In this document: positions 1 to 4,706 of the stretch, one piece after another
How positions within the stretch are numbered: position 1 is the stretch's first letter
Layout of the letters: every line of letters starts with the position of its first letter
NCBI GenBank assembly: GCA_964615935.1
Contig: CAZTTG010000125.1
Location: forward strand, 1-13,875
DNA from: CAZTTG01 sp964615935
GTDB lineage: Bacteria; Planctomycetota; UBA1135; GCA-002686595
Reading direction: 5' to 3'
Length of the DNA: 13,875 nt
The notes under the pieces: generated by a model
What the model saw: only the letters and a program-made list of their open reading frames with translations
Databases searched by the model: none
What the model was told of the DNA's origin: nothing
Made by a program: the position numbers and the translations under genes

Positions 1-24
1 GTGGGTAGGGCCTCTCCTGCCCAC
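1..24 (-). terminator. Possible hairpin terminator after the glycoside hydrolase gene
   Basis: Arms GTGGGTAGG (1-9) and CCTGCCCAC (16-24) pair over 9 positions with one G-T wobble and a 6-nt loop. It lies 20 bases beyond the stop codon of the minus-strand gene ending at 45, where an intrinsic terminator is expected. A second small inverted repeat, ATATGG/CCATAT, spans 30-45 and touches the stop codon. The window ends here, so a T-tract cannot be checked. Confidence 0.4.
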
Positions 25-44
25 TTGACATATGGGCCTCCATA

Positions 45-2105
45 TCAGTCCTCCTCGGTCGCGGGCCGGGCGTCGAAGACCGCGACCTCGAGGGGCTCGA
101 GGCGGAGGCTCGTCGGCTTCCCGGCCTCGATCTCGATGGCGGGCCGGTCGGCGTCCGTCCTCCAGGGCCGGCGGAGCCTCCAGGCCTCTTGCGCGCCCTC
201 GGGCAGCTCGAAGATCGGGCCGGGGTCGAGCGCGAAGCTCTGCGCCTCGTCCAGGGGATTGCGCAGCATGAGCGTGGCCCTGTCCGGGCTCCAGGCGGCG
301 AAGCCGTAGACCTCACCGCGGTTCGGATTCCCGCCCACCCAGTGGGAGTCGACCAGCACGTCCTCGTTGGCCTTCGCCCAGAGAGCGGCCTCGGCCAGGG
401 CGTCCCAGTGCTCCCCGGAGAGCAGCTTGCCGGTGACGTACAGCTCCTGCAGCCCCGTGCCGGTGGCGAAGAAGCTGCGCGCCTCGCGCTCGAAGGCCGG
501 GAGGTCCTGGTTCATCCGGGTGGGGGTGCCGAGCTGCGCGAAGGCGAGGCCGTGGAACATCACCGCATTCAACGGGAACATGGGTCCACCCCCGACGATC
601 CGCTGGTACGCCATCCCGTCGCGGTAGGTGATCCAGCGGTCCCGCAGGGTGCCGGCCTCGCCGTGGAAGGAGATGTCCTCACCCTGCCGCCAGATGGAGT
701 CGACGCTCCACAGCCAGAAGGGGGAGGGCCAGGTGCCGACGGTGGCGTTGACGAAGAGGTCCGCCTTCCACTCGCGCAGCTCCCTGGAGAGCGCCAGGAG
801 GGCTTCCAGGTCGGCGGTGACCTCGACCGGCGCGCCCGTGGCGTAGGCGCCGCCGCCGATGCCGTCGAACTTGAAGTAGTTGCAGCCGTGGAGGAGCAGG
901 AACTTCCGGCAGACCCCTTCGAAGCGCCGCCCGTAGCGCTCTCCCGCGAGGGAGAAGCCACCGGCGTGGGTCTCGAAGCCCTGGGAGCGCCCGTAGCGCA
1001 GCCGGGCCTGCTGGGCCTCGCCGTACCCGCCCCAGGGCGAGATCCAGGTGCCGATCCCCGCCCCGTGCTCGCGGGCGAGCTCGGCCAGCGGCGCGAAGCC
1101 ATCGGGAAAGCCCTCGTGGAAGCCCCACAGGCTGTCGAAGTCGTCCCAGCCGTCGTCGAAGACGAAGGAGGCCAGGGGCACGCCGCGCTCGACGATCAGC
1201 TCGCGGGCGAAGAGCGCGATCGCCTCGCGGCACAGATTCTCGTTCATCCGGTGCCCGGGCCAGGCGATGTCGTACCAGGAGTTGTAGTGCAGGAACTGGC
1301 GGTAGGGGTGGGCGCGCTCGCGCTCGAGGTAGTAGAGGAAGCCGCGCCGCTCCTGGCCCGGAGCGGTGAGGCCGATGACGGAGCGTACCGTGAGCTCCTC
1401 GCCCGCCCCCAGCGCGCCCGAACGCCGCAGGGAGCAGCGGACGCGATCTCCGTCCACGCTGCTCCTGGACATGGGATGCTCGATCGCCAGGAAGATCGGC
1501 CCCGCGAAAGCCGGCGAGCCATCGACGCTACCCGCGAGCCGGGCACCCATCAGGGGGAGATCGATCAGGACCACATCGCGGAGCGGGAGGCCTTCCTCGC
1601 CCGCCTCGATGCGGAGTTCCTGCTGCACGTAGCTGGAGCCATGGCGCAGGTGGGCCCGCCATTCGAGCTGGAGACCGGCTGCTTCGTCCCGCAGCAGGAG
1701 TCGGAGCCCGTCCCCCGGCATGCGCAGGGCGAAGCACCCAGACTTCCTGTGCAATCTCGGCTCCCGCAGCTGGGGGGCGCCCATCAGATCCATGGAGGAG
1801 GCCGAGATCTCCTCTCCCTCTTCCAGGATCAACCGGAAGGCCTCGCCACCGTCCAGCTCGTGCACCGTGCCGGTGATCCGATCCTCGATGCGCAAGGGGC
1901 GCAGCGCTCCGCCCTCCACGGACCAGGTGCACCGGAGCACGCCGTTCTCGAGGGCCAGGACGTCGCCCTCCACCGAAGCGTGGGGGGAGCCAGGCGCTCC
2001 GCCGCAGAATCCATCTCGCGCGAACACGAATGAGGCCCGGCCGGGATCCGCGTCTTGAGAGGCGACCGGCAGGGCCGTGAGCGCCAGGGCGACGGCGATC
2101 CTCAT
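45..2105 (-). CDS. Secreted alpha-galactosidase-like glycoside hydrolase (clan GH-D, GH36-like)
   Basis: Encodes 686 residues. The first 16-17 form a short signal peptide (basic Arg2, hydrophobic core, then PVASQ), so the enzyme should act outside the cytoplasm. Residues about 20-270 look like the beta-sandwich N-terminal domain of GH36 enzymes. The barrel begins near the HYNSWYD motif and carries VFDDGWDDFD (Asp317/318). NYFKFDG follows, with Asp414 as the likely nucleophile in the K-x-D arrangement of GH36/GH27 (Lys412, Asp414). RQGEDISF (Asp477) is a candidate acid/base region. The C-terminal 100 residues fit a beta-sandwich. Known for the clan: hydrolysis of alpha-galactosides or related alpha-glycosides. 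The exact sugar cannot be read from sequence, and the acid/base segment does not match the usual GH36 SDDTD motif. The ATG start overlaps the TGA of the upstream gene (ATGA), so translation is probably coupled. The reading frame stays open upstream, but that part is out of frame with the overlapping real gene and is spurious. Confidence 0.82.
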   Translation of the reverse strand: MRIAVALALTALPVASQDADPGRASFVFARDGFCGGAPGSPHASVEGDVLALENGVLRCTWSVEGGALRPLRIEDRITGTVHELDGGEAFRLILEEGEEISASSMDLMGAPQLREPRLHRKSGCFALRMPGDGLRLLLRDEAAGLQLEWRAHLRHGSSYVQQELRIEAGEEGLPLRDVVLIDLPLMGARLAGSVDGSPAFAGPIFLAIEHPMSRSSVDGDRVRCSLRRSGALGAGEELTVRSVIGLTAPGQERRGFLYYLERERAHPYRQFLHYNSWYDIAWPGHRMNENLCREAIALFARELIVERGVPLASFVFDDGWDDFDSLWGFHEGFPDGFAPLAELAREHGAGIGTWISPWGGYGEAQQARLRYGRSQGFETHAGGFSLAGERYGRRFEGVCRKFLLLHGCNYFKFDGIGGGAYATGAPVEVTADLEALLALSRELREWKADLFVNATVGTWPSPFWLWSVDSIWRQGEDISFHGEAGTLRDRWITYRDGMAYQRIVGGGPMFPLNAVMFHGLAFAQLGTPTRMNQDLPAFEREARSFFATGTGLQELYVTGKLLSGEHWDALAEAALWAKANEDVLVDSHWVGGNPNRGEVYGFAAWSPDRATLMLRNPLDEAQSFALDPGPIFELPEGAQEAWRLRRPWRTDADRPAIEIEAGKPTSLRLEPLEVAVFDARPATEED

Positions 2106-3655
2106 CGCGTGAGCTCCAGGTACCGCCGCAGGGCGTGCAGGTCGTCGAAGGCCAGGTCCGCCTCGGGGCTGAAGCGGCCCTCGGCGTCGTGGACGATGCA
2201 CACCCAGGCGCAGCCGGCGTCGCGGGCGGCCAGGACGTCGTAGCGGGAATCCCCGATGCACAGCGTCCTCTCCGGCGAGGCTCGCAGCCGCCGCACCGCC
2301 TCGGCCACGGGAGCGCCCGAGGGCTTGTGGAGCCCCGAGTCGCGGGTGATCACCTCGTCGAAGGAGAGGCCGAAACGCCCGAGCAGCCAGTCCGTGTTCT
2401 CCTGCGAGTTGTTGGTGACCAGGGCGGTCCGGACTCCCTCGCGGGCCAGCCAGGCCAGGAGCTCGATGGCCCCCGGCTTCGCGCTGGCGGCCCGCGTGGC
2501 CGCGTGCTCGATCTCGCTCAGCACGCGCCATTTCTCCTCCCGCACGCTCCCCTCGAAGCCGTTCAGATCGTCGATGATGGACGGGCCGCTCACCCCCAGA
2601 GCGGTCCGGATGGCGTTCCAGTCGTACTCGGAGTCGATCAGGGTGCCGTCCATGTCGAAGACGCAGGCCTCCATGCCCTCCAGGAGCCAGGCCTTGAGGA
2701 TCTCGTCCCGCTCGAAGCGGGGCAGGGAGGAGGCGGGCGGGCCCTGCGCCTCGCGGGCCTCGCCGATCCACGCCAGGGGCACGCCCAGGTCTCCGAGCGA
2801 CCTCTCCAGCTCCCCCGCGCCCTCGGCCGCGCAGCCGACGAGCAGGCTGCCCGATCCGATCAGGCCGAGGGGATCCATGCCGAGGAGCGCGCACAGCTCG
2901 CGGGTCTCAGCGAGGACCGGGATCGCGGCCTCGTCCGCCTCGATGGCGAGGCCCGAGGCCGAGGCCATCTCGTGCAGCGCCTCGCCGACCCCGCCCTCGG
3001 TCACGTCGTGCAGGGCGCTGACCGCGGGGCAGGCCGCGGCCGCCGCGGCCTCGGGCACGACGCTGATCCAGCCCTCGTCCAGGGTCCCCTCCGCCTCGCG
3101 GAGCCGGCCCTCGAGCCGCGGCCCCAGCTCACCCAGCAGGATCGAGGTCCCCTCCAGCCCCGCCCATCGGGTCATGCCCACCCGATCTCCGGCGCGCAGT
3201 CCCCCCGTCGTGATCGCCCTCCCCGCGACCCGCCCCAGCATGGTCCCGGCGATCACCGCGTGGGGCAGGCCGGGCGAGACCTCGGTGTGGCCGCCGATCA
3301 GGGCCACGCCGAGCTCCTCGCAGGTCTCGCGGATCTGACCGAGGAGTTCTCCGACCGCGGCCCGGTCCGCGTCCTCGGGCGACAGCAGCACCACCGCCGT
3401 GAAGTACGTCGGCACGGCGCCGCGCACGGCCACGTCGTTGGCGTTGACCAGCACCGCGAGTCTTCCCGCGTCCTTCGAGGTGAAGGTGATGGGATCGGAG
3501 GCCACGGCCCAGACCTCGCCCTTGATCTCCACCAGGGCGGCGTCCTCGCCACAGGCGGGCCCCAGCAGGACCTCGGGCGGGAGCGGGGTGCGGATGCTGG
3601 CCGCGACCTCGTCCCAGGGGACCTTGCCGGGGGGAAACCTCTTTGCACCGGGCAT
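2102..3655 (-). CDS. HypE/PurM-superfamily (AIR synthase-like) protein fused to a HAD-family phosphatase
   Basis: Encodes 517 residues. Residues 1-320 match the AIR synthase fold. Near the N-terminus GPACGEDAALV and SDPITFTSKDAGRLAV are the nucleotide/metal-binding segments, NANDVAVRGA is the family core, and IGGHTEVSPG and LHDVTEGGVGEALHEM mark the second half. The pattern is closest to HypE-related proteins rather than SelD, because the Cys/Sec-containing glycine loop of SelD is absent. Residues 328-517 are a HAD hydrolase of the phosphoglycolate phosphatase/beta-phosphoglucomutase type. DMDGT holds Asp334 and Asp336, VTNNS is motif II, HKPSGAP supplies the lysine, and CIGDSRYDV is motif IV. 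All HAD catalytic positions are present. I chose ATG 3655 over an upstream in-frame start at 3724 because homology begins at once and the longer form would run into the divergent gene. No hydrogenase genes are nearby, so a hydrogenase role is not supported. The two domains are unusual partners. Substrates are unknown. Confidence 0.82.
   Translation of the reverse strand: MPGAKRFPPGKVPWDEVAASIRTPLPPEVLLGPACGEDAALVEIKGEVWAVASDPITFTSKDAGRLAVLVNANDVAVRGAVPTYFTAVVLLSPEDADRAAVGELLGQIRETCEELGVALIGGHTEVSPGLPHAVIAGTMLGRVAGRAITTGGLRAGDRVGMTRWAGLEGTSILLGELGPRLEGRLREAEGTLDEGWISVVPEAAAAAACPAVSALHDVTEGGVGEALHEMASASGLAIEADEAAIPVLAETRELCALLGMDPLGLIGSGSLLVGCAAEGAGELERSLGDLGVPLAWIGEAREAQGPPASSLPRFERDEILKAWLLEGMEACVFDMDGTLIDSEYDWNAIRTALGVSGPSIIDDLNGFEGSVREEKWRVLSEIEHAATRAASAKPGAIELLAWLAREGVRTALVTNNSQENTDWLLGRFGLSFDEVITRDSGLHKPSGAPVAEAVRRLRASPERTLCIGDSRYDVLAARDAGCAWVCIVHDAEGRFSPEADLAFDDLHALRRYLELTR
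2672..2681 (-). promoter_or_regulatory. Internal RBS-like sequence and ATG at the start of the HAD domain
   Basis: Just before the HAD domain the minus strand reads GGAGGGCATG, giving an in-frame ATG (2672-2674) whose product would begin MEACVFDMDGT, a natural HAD N-terminus. The GGAGG is only 2 nt from the ATG, closer than usual, so independent initiation is possible but weak. It suggests that the fusion arose from two adjacent genes. Confidence 0.25.
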
Positions 3656-3717
3656 GGCCGTCCAGGATACCGATCCCGGCGCTGCACCTGCTATGCTCGC
3701 GGGTCCGGAAGGACGCC
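3656..3717. promoter_or_regulatory. Divergent promoter region between the AIRS-HAD gene and the sigma factor gene
   Basis: These 62 bases separate two divergent starts, so promoters for both sides must lie here or inside the genes. On the plus strand TATGCT at 3692-3697 is a weak -10-like match about 20 bases before the ATG, without a convincing -35. GGAAGGA at 3707-3713 is a good ribosome binding site 4 nt from ATG 3718 and is the reason for choosing that start. No operator-like repeat is evident. Confidence 0.4.
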
Positions 3718-4380
3718 ATGTCACCGCACGAGACCTGGCCCGACGGCAATCCGCTGCGCTCGAATTCGCCCGAGTCCTGGGCGCGGTTGGTCGATGCCCT
3801 CGGGCCGGCGGCCCTGCTGGTCGCCATCGAGGGGCGGATGAGCGCCCGTCTGCGCCGGCGGGTGGAGCCGGAGGACATCCTCTCGGAAGCCCTGCTGCGC
3901 GCCTGGCGCGAGCGCGAGCGACTGGAGTGGCGCGGGTTGCGCTCCTTCCGAGCGTGGCTCCTGCAGGTGGCCGTCCATCAGATCACCGACGCGGCCGAGC
4001 GCGAGGGCGCCGTGAAGCGCGGTGGGGGCCGCGAGATCGCGCCGCTCTCCGCCCTGGCCGGAGCGGGCTCGCGCGCGGACGAGACCTCTGCCGTGCCGGT
4101 GGCGATCGCCACCACCACCCCCAGCCGGGTCGCGGCCCACCGCGAGCTGGCCGACGCCATGCGCGCAGCCCTCGATCGCCTGCCCGAGGACCTGCGCGAC
4201 GTGATCCGCCTGCGGGTGATCGAGGAGCTCTCCGTGGAGGAGGTCGCCGAGCGGCTGGATCTCGGCGTGTCCGCGGTCAAGCACCGCTCGCGCAAGGGCT
4301 CGGCCGAGTACCACCGCCTGCTGCGGGCCCACCTGGACTCGGTCTCACACGAAAGCCCGCGGAATCCGGGAACCGGCTGA
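3718..4380 (+). CDS. ECF-subfamily RNA polymerase sigma factor
   Basis: Encodes 220 residues. Region 2 is visible around residues 40-95 (RLRRRVEPEDILSEALLRAW, then FRAWLLQVAVHQITDA). This is the core-binding and -10 recognition helix pair. A low-complexity linker follows, with charged and Ala/Thr-rich stretches near residues 100-140. Region 4 is LDRLPEDLRDVIRLRVI followed by the helix-turn-helix LSVEEVAERLDLGVSAVKHR, which would contact the -35 element. Length and layout fit ECF factors. The next gene is a Ser/Thr kinase starting 29 bases downstream on the same strand, an arrangement common in Planctomycetota, where the kinase is thought to control the sigma factor. No anti-sigma factor is visible. 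The ATG at 3718 has a strong ribosome binding site; an earlier in-frame start at 3643 would overlap the divergent gene. The target regulon cannot be inferred. Confidence 0.88.
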   Translation: MSPHETWPDGNPLRSNSPESWARLVDALGPAALLVAIEGRMSARLRRRVEPEDILSEALLRAWRERERLEWRGLRSFRAWLLQVAVHQITDAAEREGAVKRGGGREIAPLSALAGAGSRADETSAVPVAIATTTPSRVAAHRELADAMRAALDRLPEDLRDVIRLRVIEELSVEEVAERLDLGVSAVKHRSRKGSAEYHRLLRAHLDSVSHESPRNPGTG

Positions 4381-4409
4381 GGCCACCCTCCCCTCGGGAA
4401 GACAGAGCG

Positions 4410-4673
4410 ATGGCTGAGCCCGCCCGGAGCGACGAGGAGTTCCTGGACGAGGTCTACGAGCTCGCCCTCGAACGCTCGATCGAGGGGGAGTCGGTATCTC
4501 CCGAGGAGCTGGCGGCGGGCCGCGAGCACCTGGTCGAGGAGATCCGCGAGCTCGTGGCCCTCGCGCGCTCGGTCGTGGGTCGGCCGGTCGCCCCGCGCCC
4601 CATCGTCCCCGGCTACCATCTCGAGCGCGAGTTCGGCCGGGGAGCCATGGGGGTCGTCTGGCTCGCGCATTAG
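4410..4673 (+). CDS. Ser/Thr protein kinase, N-terminal fragment ending at an in-frame TAG
   Basis: Encodes 87 residues. An acidic, helical N-terminal extension (about 65 residues) precedes YHLEREFGRGAMGVVWLAH, which is the first strand and glycine-rich ATP loop (GRGAMG) of a Hanks-type kinase. The frame then meets TAG at 4671-4673 and continues without shift as ERLGGRPVALKVLP, the expected next strand with the VAIK-type lysine. The fragment alone cannot be a kinase. GGGAAG at 4396-4401 is a plausible ribosome binding site 8 nt from the ATG. The gene is 29 bases after the sigma factor and surely cotranscribed with it. Read through the TAG, this and the next entry form one kinase. The TAG could be a nonsense mutation (for instance from CAG or GAG), an assembly error, or a readthrough codon. 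Confidence 0.75.
   Translation: MAEPARSDEEFLDEVYELALERSIEGESVSPEELAAGREHLVEEIRELVALARSVVGRPVAPRPIVPGYHLEREFGRGAMGVVWLAH
4671..4673 (+). other. In-frame amber codon inside the kinase domain
   Basis: TAG sits exactly between the glycine loop and the VALK lysine, with the reading frame and kinase homology unbroken on both sides. Any single change to a sense codon restores a complete kinase of conventional length. The base after the stop is G. I see no recognised readthrough context such as a CARYYA hexanucleotide. Confidence 0.85.
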
Positions 4674-4706
4674 GAACGGCTCGGGGGCCGGCCGGTCGCG
4701 CTCAAG

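Noticed and set aside
25..30. TTGACA, a perfect -35 consensus on the plus strand
   Set aside because: No -10 element 16-18 bases downstream, and it would read antisense into the glycosidase gene.
2106..2894. Upstream extension of the glycosidase reading frame to a 949-residue protein
   Set aside because: The extension is Arg/Gly/Pro-rich, has no domain, and is antiphase to the well-supported HAD domain. The signal peptide begins at ATG 2105.
2102..3655. Selenophosphate synthetase (SelD)
   Set aside because: The AIRS fold is shared, but the Cys/Sec catalytic glycine loop is missing and the core motifs resemble HypE-related proteins.
3656..3724. Longer starts for the AIRS-HAD gene (3724) and the sigma factor (3643)
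   Set aside because: Both would make the divergent genes overlap. The added residues match no domain, and the sigma factor has a good ribosome binding site at the shorter start.
4671..4673. Pyrrolysine or wholesale amber reassignment
   Set aside because: TAG ends three other genes in the window at sensible C-termini. Nothing here indicates a pyrrolysine insertion element, and a pyrrolysine in this kinase loop has no precedent I know.
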